In this document: positions 24,754 to 32,053 of the stretch, piece by piece
How the letters are laid out: every line of letters begins with the position of its first letter
Position numbering within the stretch: the first letter of the stretch is position 1
Assembly (NCBI GenBank): GCA_002703375.1
Contig: NZTO01000013.1
Span: 19,762 to 51,814 of the forward strand
DNA length: 32,053 nt
Source: Fidelibacterota bacterium
Lineage (GTDB): Bacteria > Fidelibacterota > Marinisomatia > SCGC-AAA003-L08 > GCA-002704045
Reading direction: 5' to 3'
Notes under the pieces: generated by a model
Told to the model about the DNA's origin: nothing
Databases searched by the model: none
What the model saw: only the letters and a program-made list of their open reading frames with translations
Program-made: the position numbers and the translations under genes

Positions 24754-25983
24754 TTAATAAATATCTTTAAATAAATTTTTTATAGAATTAATAAAATTTT
24801 TAATAGAAAAATTGTCCTTTAATGAATCCTCTTTATGATTTTTTATAGCAAATTTGAGTAAGCCAACTACTGTTGAATATGTTGGACAATTTAAATTTGC
24901 TGAGATCCCACCCTTTAATCTTGGTTTACCAACTTTAACTGGTTGAAAAAAAATATTATTTGCTAAGTCAATGGAATTTTTAAGACGCGAAGTACCTCCA
25001 GTTAACTTTATTCCAAAAGTAAATATATCTCCTTGACCACATTTTTTTATTTCCGATTTTGCTAATAATAAAATTTCTTCCATTCTAGGTTCAATAAAAG
25101 AGGCTAACTCTTTTTGATTCAAATTTCTAAATTCATTATTATTAATATCTTTAATATTGATTAATTCATCTGGATTTGCTAGTGCCTCTTTAGCTATACC
25201 ATATTTACATTTTAATTTTTCAGCATTTTCAATAGTGGTTTGCACTCCGTGTGCTATATCTAATGTTATATTGTTACCCCCAAGTGGAATTACTCCTGTG
25301 TGTTGAACTCCCCCTTCTGCAAATACTATAACTTCTGTTGTTCCTGCACCAATATCGATAAGAGCAATTCCTAAATCTTTTTCATTTTGATCTAATACTG
25401 AATAGCTAGTTGCCAGAGGATTTAAAATAATATCATTCAGATTTATATCTGATCTTTCTATGCATGATATTATATTTTTTTCTAAAGTTTTTTCACTAGT
25501 TACTAAATGAACTTTTGTTTCCAATCGATTTCCAATCATACCTATAGGATCTTTTATCCCTGATTGATCATCAACTTTAAAATCTTGTGATAAAACATGT
25601 AAAATTCTTCTTTCAAGTGGTAGTGTAATTGTTTGAGCATGTTTTAATACTCGATTTATATCATTATGATCAATTTCTTGATTAACATTTTGAACCATAA
25701 TTACACCGGTATTATTAATACCTCTTATATGTTCTCCAGATATACCAATGACACAATCATTAATTTTTTTCCCTGATTGGTTTTCAGCATCAAGTATTGC
25801 TTTTTTTATTCCATCAACTGTATCATTAATATTAACTACTATCCCTTTTTTAATGCCTAGAGATTTAGATTCTCCTATACCTAAAATCTCAAGATTATTA
25901 TCTTCATCAAAACTGGCTGTTACAACACAGATTTTTGATGTTCCAATATCAATAGCGGTGATTATTTGTTTTCCATTTTTCAT
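24754..25983 (-). CDS. ftsA: Cell division protein FtsA
   Basis: FtsA is the actin-like ATPase that anchors FtsZ to the membrane. The phosphate-1 motif AIDIGTSKICVV is at the N-terminus. LIDIGAGTTEVIVF (phosphate 2) and KLTGGTSRLKN (adenosine) follow. The 409 residues end with FSIKNFINSIKNLFKDI, an amphipathic segment that fits the membrane-targeting helix. The start overlaps the ftsQ stop by four bases. Confidence 0.95.
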   Translation of the reverse strand: MKNGKQIITAIDIGTSKICVVTASFDEDNNLEILGIGESKSLGIKKGIVVNINDTVDGIKKAILDAENQSGKKINDCVIGISGEHIRGINNTGVIMVQNVNQEIDHNDINRVLKHAQTITLPLERRILHVLSQDFKVDDQSGIKDPIGMIGNRLETKVHLVTSEKTLEKNIISCIERSDINLNDIILNPLATSYSVLDQNEKDLGIALIDIGAGTTEVIVFAEGGVQHTGVIPLGGNNITLDIAHGVQTTIENAEKLKCKYGIAKEALANPDELINIKDINNNEFRNLNQKELASFIEPRMEEILLLAKSEIKKCGQGDIFTFGIKLTGGTSRLKNSIDLANNIFFQPVKVGKPRLKGGISANLNCPTYSTVVGLLKFAIKNHKEDSLKDNFSIKNFINSIKNLFKDIY

Positions 25984-26726
25984 AATAATTTATTTTTATT
26001 TTCTTTAACAATTATTTGATTTGGTATTGTCATATCTATATAAAAATAACTTTCAAGAGTTCTTTGTTTTTTTACTGTATCTTCAAAAATTGCTAAAGTT
26101 TGTAATTGCTTCAAAGTAACATTTTTAGAAAAATAAACTTTTGTTTCATTTTTATACAATAATTCATATTTATTAGGATGAACTGTTACATAGGATATAT
26201 TTTTATAAAAATTTGAAAAATTTAACTTTGAATATTTAATGACATTTATAATTTCATTATAATTTTTTAATAAAGATATTGAGTCAGTTTCATTACTAGC
26301 AATTTTGAGTTCAGGAATTCTATATGATTTCTTAATACGATCATTAACTGGAAGGAATGTTTTATTAGTATCAATTAAAAAATTATTATTTATTGATTTA
26401 AAGTATAAAAGAGGCTCATTCTCAATAATTTCTACAATAATAGTATTAGGAAAAATCCGACTAACTTTAGAGGATTGTATTAATGATAAATCATTAATGT
26501 TATTTTGTATTTTTTTTAAATTGATTTTTAGTAGTGAACTTGAATAATCAAGTTTGGATGTTATTTCATCTTTATAATAGAATTGATTTCCTATGATTAT
26601 ATTTTTAGAATTATGTAATAAATAAAGTTCATCATTATATAAAAAACTAATTGCTATTAAACTTGGGATGAAAAAAATTCCAGCTAAATTAAGAATGGTA
26701 TTTATTATGTTATTAATTCTTATCAT
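25980..26726 (-). CDS. ftsQ: Cell division protein FtsQ (POTRA domain)
   Basis: This single-pass inner-membrane protein of 248 residues has a short N-terminus, a helix (about 7-26, LNLAGIFFIPSLIAISFL) and a periplasmic POTRA-like region with SKVSRIFPNTIIVEIIENEP, the best conserved segment of the family. FtsQ links FtsB/FtsL to the division ring. The rest is poorly conserved, so the call depends strongly on the place between murB and ftsA. It overlaps murB by 14 bases. Confidence 0.85.
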   Translation of the reverse strand: MIRINNIINTILNLAGIFFIPSLIAISFLYNDELYLLHNSKNIIIGNQFYYKDEITSKLDYSSSLLKINLKKIQNNINDLSLIQSSKVSRIFPNTIIVEIIENEPLLYFKSINNNFLIDTNKTFLPVNDRIKKSYRIPELKIASNETDSISLLKNYNEIINVIKYSKLNFSNFYKNISYVTVHPNKYELLYKNETKVYFSKNVTLKQLQTLAIFEDTVKKQRTLESYFYIDMTIPNQIIVKENKNKLL

Positions 26727-27663
26727 TATTTAATTCTTTAATAATTATTTCATTAAAACCTAAGAGTTTAATTTCAAGGTCTAACAAGATTTTATATTTT
26801 TTGTAAACTTCTTTTTTAATAATTTTAATTAATTCTAAAACATCATTTGCCATAGCATTACCATGATTTACAATGAAATTTGCATGTTTTTGAGATATTT
26901 CTGCTCCGCCTATTCTCAATCCTTTGAGTCCAACATTATCTATTAAAAAACCAGCTGCTGGACCATCTTTCGGATTTTTAAAAATACTTCCAGCAGATTT
27001 ATAATTTAGAGGCTGAGCTTGTTTCCTTTTCTTGGAAGAATCTAATCTCAAATTTTTTATATCGTTTGGATCTCCTTTTTCACATTTGAATTTTATATTT
27101 GTTATAATTTCATTTTGGCTAAAAGAAGAAAATCTATAGTCAAATTTAAGGTCATTTTTTTTATAAATTTTTTCTTCACCATTCAAATTAATAACATTAG
27201 CTGAAATAAAAAAGTTTGATATCTCACTACCATAAGCACCAGCATTCATAACTAACGCACCACCTACTGTGCCAGGTACGCCAATTAGACTTTCTAATCC
27301 ACCAATATTTTTTTTAATAGCTTTTCTAACCATTGTGCTTAGCATTACACCTGATTCAGCATCAATTTCAAGTGTATCAGATATAGATAGTTTCTTGAAA
27401 GTCTTTGATAAAGAAATTACAACACCATTAAATCCTGAATCGCTAACTAATAAATTTGACCCAGAACCAGTTATAAAAATAGGTATATCATATTTATTAG
27501 ATTCATTAATAATTATTTTTAACTCGTTTTTATCTTTTGGGAAAATATATAATTCAGCTTTACCTCCTACACCAAAGGTTGTTCTTTTTTTCATAGATTC
27601 ATTTGAAAATATTTTACCTTTGATTTGATTCATTAATAATAATTTTAGTTCGTTTTGAATCAT
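26713..27663 (-). CDS. murB: UDP-N-acetylenolpyruvoylglucosamine reductase MurB
   Basis: MurB reduces UDP-GlcNAc-enolpyruvate to UDP-MurNAc using NADPH and FAD. The FAD-binding segments are TTFGVGGKAELYIFPKD, GSGSNLLVSDSGF and GVPGTVGGALVMNAGAYG. The catalytic serine lies in SAGSIFKNP, and the late acid residue in GGAEISQKHANFIVN. The 316 residues and the shortened loop near YRFSSF fit the type II enzymes. It overlaps murC by four bases and ftsQ by 14. Confidence 0.95.
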   Translation of the reverse strand: MIQNELKLLLMNQIKGKIFSNESMKKRTTFGVGGKAELYIFPKDKNELKIIINESNKYDIPIFITGSGSNLLVSDSGFNGVVISLSKTFKKLSISDTLEIDAESGVMLSTMVRKAIKKNIGGLESLIGVPGTVGGALVMNAGAYGSEISNFFISANVINLNGEEKIYKKNDLKFDYRFSSFSQNEIITNIKFKCEKGDPNDIKNLRLDSSKKRKQAQPLNYKSAGSIFKNPKDGPAAGFLIDNVGLKGLRIGGAEISQKHANFIVNHGNAMANDVLELIKIIKKEVYKKYKILLDLEIKLLGFNEIIIKELNNDKN

Positions 27664-29033
27664 TTTAGCACCTTATAGATGTTTTCAATTTCTCTCCAAA
27701 TGTCACCTGCACCCATTGTGATAATTAAGTCATTTTCTTGTGCAATGTTTTTCACATATTGTGCAACATCGTTTTTATTAGGTAAAAATTTGATCTTTTT
27801 ATGTCCTAAATTGATTAAATCTTCAACAATAATTTTACTTGAAATATCTTTTATAGGATTTTCCCTTGCAGCATAAATTTCAGTAATGATTATTAAATCT
27901 GATTGAAATAATGCTTTTGCAAATTGTTTATGAAAATTTTTTGTTCTAGTGAAAAGATGTGGTTGAAAAATTGAAATTATTCTATTCTTCCAACCTTTTT
28001 TCAATGCATTTAAAACTGAATCAACTTCAACAGGGTGATGTGCATAGTCATCGATAAGTTTAATACCATTGTTGAGTTCATATTTAATATCAAATCTTCT
28101 TTGTACACCTTTGAATTTAGATAAACCTCTTTTAATTGAATCATAATTAATATCTAATTCTACACAAACAGATATAGCAGCTAATGCATTCATAATATTA
28201 TGTTTCCCTGGTAGTTCAAGATTGAATCTATTTGCATAGATACCTTTTACAAATAAATCAAAACTAGAATGAGATTCATTATAAAGGACATTTTTTGCTT
28301 GAATTAATGCATTATCAGAAAATCCAAATGTTATATATGGTCTTTTTACTAAATTAATTAAGTTTGATGTATTTGGTTGGTCTACATTAATACATATTTT
28401 TCCATAAAAAGGAACAGAGTTGGCAAACTTTAAAAAGGCACTCTGAAGGTCATCTAAATTTTCATAACAATCTAGGTGTTCTAAGTCCAAATTATTAATT
28501 ACAGCTATTGTAGGTTTTAAAGATAAAAAAGTTCTATCAAACTCATCTGCTTCAACAACAATTATATTTCCATCTCCATACATACTGTTTGAACCAAATT
28601 CATTTACAATACCACCGATTACTAATGTGGGATCTAACTTTTCCTCTACTAAAATACATCCAAGCATTGAAGACGTAGTTGTTTTACCATGTGTACCTGC
28701 AATTGCTATACTCGTTGATTTGACTTTTAATAATTCACCTAACATTTCCGCTCTTCTAATAACAGGTATATTGTTGTTGTTTGCAATCACGATTTCTTTA
28801 TTATTTTTTTTGACAGCTGATGAATAAACTAAAACATCGCTATCGATTACTTTAGAGCTTTTATGTCCAATATTAACATCGATTCCAATTTTTTTTAATT
28901 GATTTGTCCTTTCAGATTCGCTCATGTCAGAACCAGTAACAGTAAAACCTAAATTATGAAGAAGTTCAGCCATTCCACTCATACCAATTCCACCAATACC
29001 TACAAAGTGTATATGATTAGTTTTACCTAGCAT
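27660..29033 (-). CDS. murC: UDP-N-acetylmuramate--L-alanine ligase MurC
   Basis: MurC adds L-alanine to UDP-MurNAc with ATP. Visible motifs are HFVGIGGIGMSGMAEL (UDP-binding loop), GTHGKTTTSSML (ATP loop), EADEFDRTFL (metal and catalysis) and DDYAHHPVEV (ligase signature). Residue number 457 is normal. It overlaps murG by seven bases. No ddl domain is fused to it. Confidence 0.96.
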   Translation of the reverse strand: MLGKTNHIHFVGIGGIGMSGMAELLHNLGFTVTGSDMSESERTNQLKKIGIDVNIGHKSSKVIDSDVLVYSSAVKKNNKEIVIANNNNIPVIRRAEMLGELLKVKSTSIAIAGTHGKTTTSSMLGCILVEEKLDPTLVIGGIVNEFGSNSMYGDGNIIVVEADEFDRTFLSLKPTIAVINNLDLEHLDCYENLDDLQSAFLKFANSVPFYGKICINVDQPNTSNLINLVKRPYITFGFSDNALIQAKNVLYNESHSSFDLFVKGIYANRFNLELPGKHNIMNALAAISVCVELDINYDSIKRGLSKFKGVQRRFDIKYELNNGIKLIDDYAHHPVEVDSVLNALKKGWKNRIISIFQPHLFTRTKNFHKQFAKALFQSDLIIITEIYAARENPIKDISSKIIVEDLINLGHKKIKFLPNKNDVAQYVKNIAQENDLIITMGAGDIWREIENIYKVLK

Positions 29034-30115
29034 ACTGATAAATTTATTTCTTTCATAATATTATCTATTGAGTTTGGTGTGGAAATTGATTTAGCTGCTA
29101 AGCCCATTTTTTTTATTTCATCATTAGATTTTTTAAGTTTTAAAATAGTTTTTTCAAGTGAACCATTGCTTAAGTCTTTCTGTTCAATTATAATTGAAGC
29201 CTTTGATTTTTTTGAAAAAATAGCATTTTTATACTGATGATTTCCTGCTGAAAATGGAAAAGGAATTAGTATTGAGGCTTTTCCAAAGTAATTTATTTCA
29301 GTTAAAGTAAGTGCGCCAGATCTGGAAATTACTAAATCTGATGCAGAGTAAACTAAATCAATATTTTTAATAAAATCATATAATATGATATTTTTATTTA
29401 TGTTTAATGAAGAAAGTACTTTCAAATGAATTGGACCACATTGCCATATTATATTAGCATCTAATCTATTATAAAAATTGATGTTTTTTTTCAAATATTC
29501 ATTGATAGGTTTAGAACCTTGGCTGCCACCACAAATGAAAATAGTAAATTTATTTTCATTAATACTTAATTCATTTCGTGCCTGAGATTTATTATAAATT
29601 TTGAGATTTTTTCTAATTGGATTGCCAGTAAAAATACAATTATTTTTAAAATATTTTCTACTTTCAGTATATCCCAAACAAATTTTATCAGCAAATTTTG
29701 ATAGTATTCTATTAGTAAAACCAGGATAAGAGTTTTGTTCTTGTAAGAATATTTTTTTCCCCAGTATTAGTGCTGAGATTAGAGGAATACCAGAGGAATA
29801 TCCTCCAGTACCAATTATTAATTGTGGATTAAATTTGTAAATGATAATAACTGATTTAAAAATTGATTTTATTATTTTAAAAGGGAATTTTATATTATCG
29901 ATAAAATTAGATAAAGATAATGTCCGATGAAAACCTTTAATATCAAGTAATACAATGTTATCACTTTTAATCTTTGTTGCTTCAATACCATGTTTTGAGC
30001 CCATATAAAGTACGTTTGCTCCTTGTTTAGATAATTCTGTCATAATAGCTGTCGCTGGAAAAAGATGCCCACCAGTGCCACCACCACAAATTAAAAACCG
30101 ACAATTGTTAAACAT
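29027..30115 (-). CDS. murG: Lipid II synthase MurG (N-acetylglucosaminyltransferase)
   Basis: MurG transfers GlcNAc from UDP-GlcNAc to lipid I, which gives lipid II at the inner face of the membrane. GGGTGGHLFPATAI at the N-terminus, GTGGYSSGIPLI and QEQNSYPGFTNR in the first domain and FICGGSQGSKPIN and SRSGALTLTEI in the second are diagnostic. The 362-residue length is normal. Its ATG overlaps the ftsW stop by one base. Confidence 0.96.
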   Translation of the reverse strand: MFNNCRFLICGGGTGGHLFPATAIMTELSKQGANVLYMGSKHGIEATKIKSDNIVLLDIKGFHRTLSLSNFIDNIKFPFKIIKSIFKSVIIIYKFNPQLIIGTGGYSSGIPLISALILGKKIFLQEQNSYPGFTNRILSKFADKICLGYTESRKYFKNNCIFTGNPIRKNLKIYNKSQARNELSINENKFTIFICGGSQGSKPINEYLKKNINFYNRLDANIIWQCGPIHLKVLSSLNINKNIILYDFIKNIDLVYSASDLVISRSGALTLTEINYFGKASILIPFPFSAGNHQYKNAIFSKKSKASIIIEQKDLSNGSLEKTILKLKKSNDEIKKMGLAAKSISTPNSIDNIMKEINLSVC

Positions 30116-31239
30116 TAAAAAATTGTCCTTTTTATATTAGAAAATTTATTTTTCATCGATATATTATTTAATATCCCTATACTCATTAAAGTTATTATAA
30201 TGTTAGAACCACCATAGCTAAAAAAAGGTAGTGGTAGTCCAGTAGTAGGTAAGAACCCCACAACGTAGCTAATATTTATTAGTACATAAAGTTTTATATT
30301 TAAAACAATTCCAATTGCAAGATACATTCCAAATGCATCTGATGCATTTTTTGCTATCAACATTCCTTTAAAGAATAGCCAAACAAATAAAAACAGTATT
30401 AAAATTATACCAAAAAATCCTAGTTCTTCTCCAATTACAGAAAAAATAAAATCTGTTTGAATTTCTGGTAAAAGTCCAGGAAATTTAATAATGCTATTAC
30501 CTAGTCCTTGTCCCAATAAACCGCCATTTCCTAATCCTAATAGAGCTTGACTAGATTGATAATTCCCAGCATCAAGATGATGATTTGGATTTAACCAATT
30601 GATAATTCTTTGCCATTGATATCCTTTTTGTAGCCAAATATAAAAAAGTATAAATGGTAATGTCGTACAAACTAAAATTATTAAGTGTTTCAGTCTAACT
30701 CCTCCAATGAATAATAAAATTGATAAAATCATACCAATTGTTAAGGATGTGCTTAAATCAGGTTGTAGAACTATTGCCAATAAATTGATACCAATAATTG
30801 TTATAATCGGCAAGAAACCTCTTTTAAAATCTTTTATATATCTATATGATTTTTCTAAATAATAAGATGTAAAAATAACTAAAGTCATTCTTGAAAGATC
30901 TGATGTTGTAAATAAAGTCTTACCTCCAACAATAAGCCATCTAGAAGTTTTGCTATCTGAAGTAAAATGAGCTATCATAACAATTAGAAAAGAAAAAATA
31001 AGTAAAATAGTAGATATATATTTAAGATTTTTATAATCAAATATTGATAAAAAAAACATAAGTATTATTCCAATTAAAATTCGAAGAATATGTTTATTAA
31101 AAAAATAAGTGTGGTTTCCAAATGTTTCATTAGCATAATGACTACTAGCACTAAATAACATAATTGACCCCACACTTAATAGTATAAGTGTAATTATAAT
31201 AAGTTGTTTATCAAAATGTTCAAAATGCTTAATCATCAT
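30115..31239 (-). CDS. ftsW: Lipid II polymerase FtsW (SEDS family)
   Basis: This inner-membrane SEDS protein of 374 residues has about ten helices and polymerises lipid II at the septum together with a class B PBP. Conserved segments are SVGSIMLFSAS at the start, LQPDLSTSLTIGM, the large loop with WLNPNHHLDAGNYQSSQALLG, then GLGNGGLLGQGLG and FIFSVIGEELGF, and PLPFFSYGGSN near the end. The place between murD and murG favours ftsW over rodA. It begins one base after the murD stop; either of the two first ATG codons could be used. Confidence 0.93.
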   Translation of the reverse strand: MMIKHFEHFDKQLIIITLILLSVGSIMLFSASSHYANETFGNHTYFFNKHILRILIGIILMFFLSIFDYKNLKYISTILLIFSFLIVMIAHFTSDSKTSRWLIVGGKTLFTTSDLSRMTLVIFTSYYLEKSYRYIKDFKRGFLPIITIIGINLLAIVLQPDLSTSLTIGMILSILLFIGGVRLKHLIILVCTTLPFILFYIWLQKGYQWQRIINWLNPNHHLDAGNYQSSQALLGLGNGGLLGQGLGNSIIKFPGLLPEIQTDFIFSVIGEELGFFGIILILFLFVWLFFKGMLIAKNASDAFGMYLAIGIVLNIKLYVLINISYVVGFLPTTGLPLPFFSYGGSNIIITLMSIGILNNISMKNKFSNIKRTIF

Positions 31240-31240
31240 T

Positions 31241-32053
31241 CTATAATTTTGTAACTAAAAATTTAAAATATTCACCTCTATGTTCAAAGTTATTAAATTG
31301 ATCATAACTTGAACAACTTGGAGATAAGAGTACAACATCACCTGTTTCAGATCTTTTTATGGATTCTTGAACTGCGTCTTTAAAAATTGGATAAAATTTA
31401 ATTTTGAATTTGGAGCTCAGTATTTTTTTTATTTTTTCTCCAGATTCGCCATAACATATAATAAGTTTGATTTTTGATATTGTAAACAAAAATAGCTTTT
31501 TATAATCTGTATCTCCCTTATCTCTACCACCTAATATTAAAATGATATTTCCATCAAAAGATTTAATAGCTGCTATGGTTGAATTTATATTGGTTGCTTT
31601 TGAATCATTATAATACTTGATACCATCTAATTCTTTGATAAACTCCATTCTGTGGGGTAATGATTTAATTTTTTTAATTGCTTTTTTAATGAATTCAAGT
31701 TTCAATCCATATTTTAAAGCAAGTGTAGATGCAGCTAAAACATTGTCAATATTATGATACCCTTTTATACCTATATCTTTTAAATGAATTAATTTTTTTT
31801 TACTTTTATCATTAATATATATTTTTGAATCATCTTGGGAGAGGAGAGCCTGATCAGAGTAACTCTGGGAGAACGGTATATTCCGTTCGTAATCGTGGAG
31901 TTGATTACTAAGGAGGATATCACCAGAATTAAATATAAGCCAACCAGGCTCTCTTAGATTTTTTGATATTTTCATTTTTTGTTTAATGTAATTTTCCATC
32001 GAACCATGTCTATCAATGTGATCAGGTGAAAAATTTAATATAATGCTGTAATT
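31241..32053 (-). CDS. murD: UDP-N-acetylmuramoylalanine--D-glutamate ligase MurD (5' partial)
   Basis: The frame is open to the end of the window, and the ATG at 31999 in the ORF track is internal: upstream codons give NFSPDHIDRHGS, the family segment just before it. About 270 C-terminal residues of the usual 450 are present. They contain GYHNIDNVLAAS, LPHRMEF, DSKATNINS and LGGRDKGD, and end with LSPSCSSYDQFNNFEHRGEYF, all typical of MurD. The enzyme adds D-glutamate to UDP-MurNAc-L-Ala. Confidence 0.95.
   Translation of the reverse strand, partial: NYSIILNFSPDHIDRHGSMENYIKQKMKISKNLREPGWLIFNSGDILLSNQLHDYERNIPFSQSYSDQALLSQDDSKIYINDKSKKKLIHLKDIGIKGYHNIDNVLAASTLALKYGLKLEFIKKAIKKIKSLPHRMEFIKELDGIKYYNDSKATNINSTIAAIKSFDGNIILILGGRDKGDTDYKKLFLFTISKIKLIICYGESGEKIKKILSSKFKIKFYPIFKDAVQESIKRSETGDVVLLSPSCSSYDQFNNFEHRGEYFKFLVTKL

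Noticed and set aside
27269-27628. 119-codon open frame on the + strand
   Set aside because: It is an antisense shadow of murB, whose FAD motifs occupy the same bases.
1-32053. tRNA, rRNA, insertion sequence or phage attachment site
   Set aside because: No tRNA-like cloverleaf, rRNA segment, transposase or integrase frame was seen; all larger spacers were read.

Overview
The window is a very AT-rich stretch of bacterial chromosome (most third codon positions are A or T) with ordinary stop codons, including TGA. The dcw cluster is of Gram-negative type. The secreted proteins combine plant-type leucine-rich repeats with C-terminal dockerin-like modules. There is also a histidine kinase of the HQLGTP type and a small protein resembling DUF4295. 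Together these suggest a marine member of the FCB superphylum, most likely Candidatus Marinimicrobia (SAR406), with Bacteroidota-like lineages as the alternative. This assignment is inference from protein style, not from a marker search.

Bases 1-6842 are an accessory-looking island of envelope or secreted proteins, all on the + strand. It holds three leucine-rich-repeat proteins (the first cut by the window edge) and one YD-repeat-like protein, and these four share a C-terminal two-loop dockerin-like module. It also holds a membrane-anchored NodB-type polysaccharide deacetylase and a lipoprotein with an internal duplication. The spacers here are long and carry a duplicated 39-nt element, an inverted repeat and a palindrome.

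Bases 7056-13923 are mixed housekeeping: a VanZ-like protein, a TauE/SafE permease, a DUF3050 protein (- strand), PgeF, UppP, HolA (apparently without an ATG, GTG or TTG start), an ECF sigma factor with a probable anti-sigma partner, a membrane diguanylate cyclase and a small basic protein.

Bases 13941-23490 form a tight + strand run in which consecutive genes from the TPR protein onward overlap. It comprises a TPR protein, two GT2-type glycosyltransferases, a GT4, a sulfotransferase, a further GT-A-like protein, a large YfhO-like membrane protein and an orphan histidine kinase. It reads as a surface-glycan or lipid-linked glycan modification locus with a possible sulfation step. A 14-bp perfect hairpin overlaps the last stop codon and separates this run from the convergent cluster.

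Bases 23543-32053 (- strand) are the distal part of a dcw cluster, in transcription order murD (cut by the window edge), ftsW, murG, murC, murB, ftsQ, ftsA, ftsZ. No ddl is present between murC/murB and ftsQ. Together with uppP these genes cover lipid carrier recycling, peptidoglycan precursor synthesis and septum assembly. No tRNA, rRNA, CRISPR array or insertion sequence was recognised.
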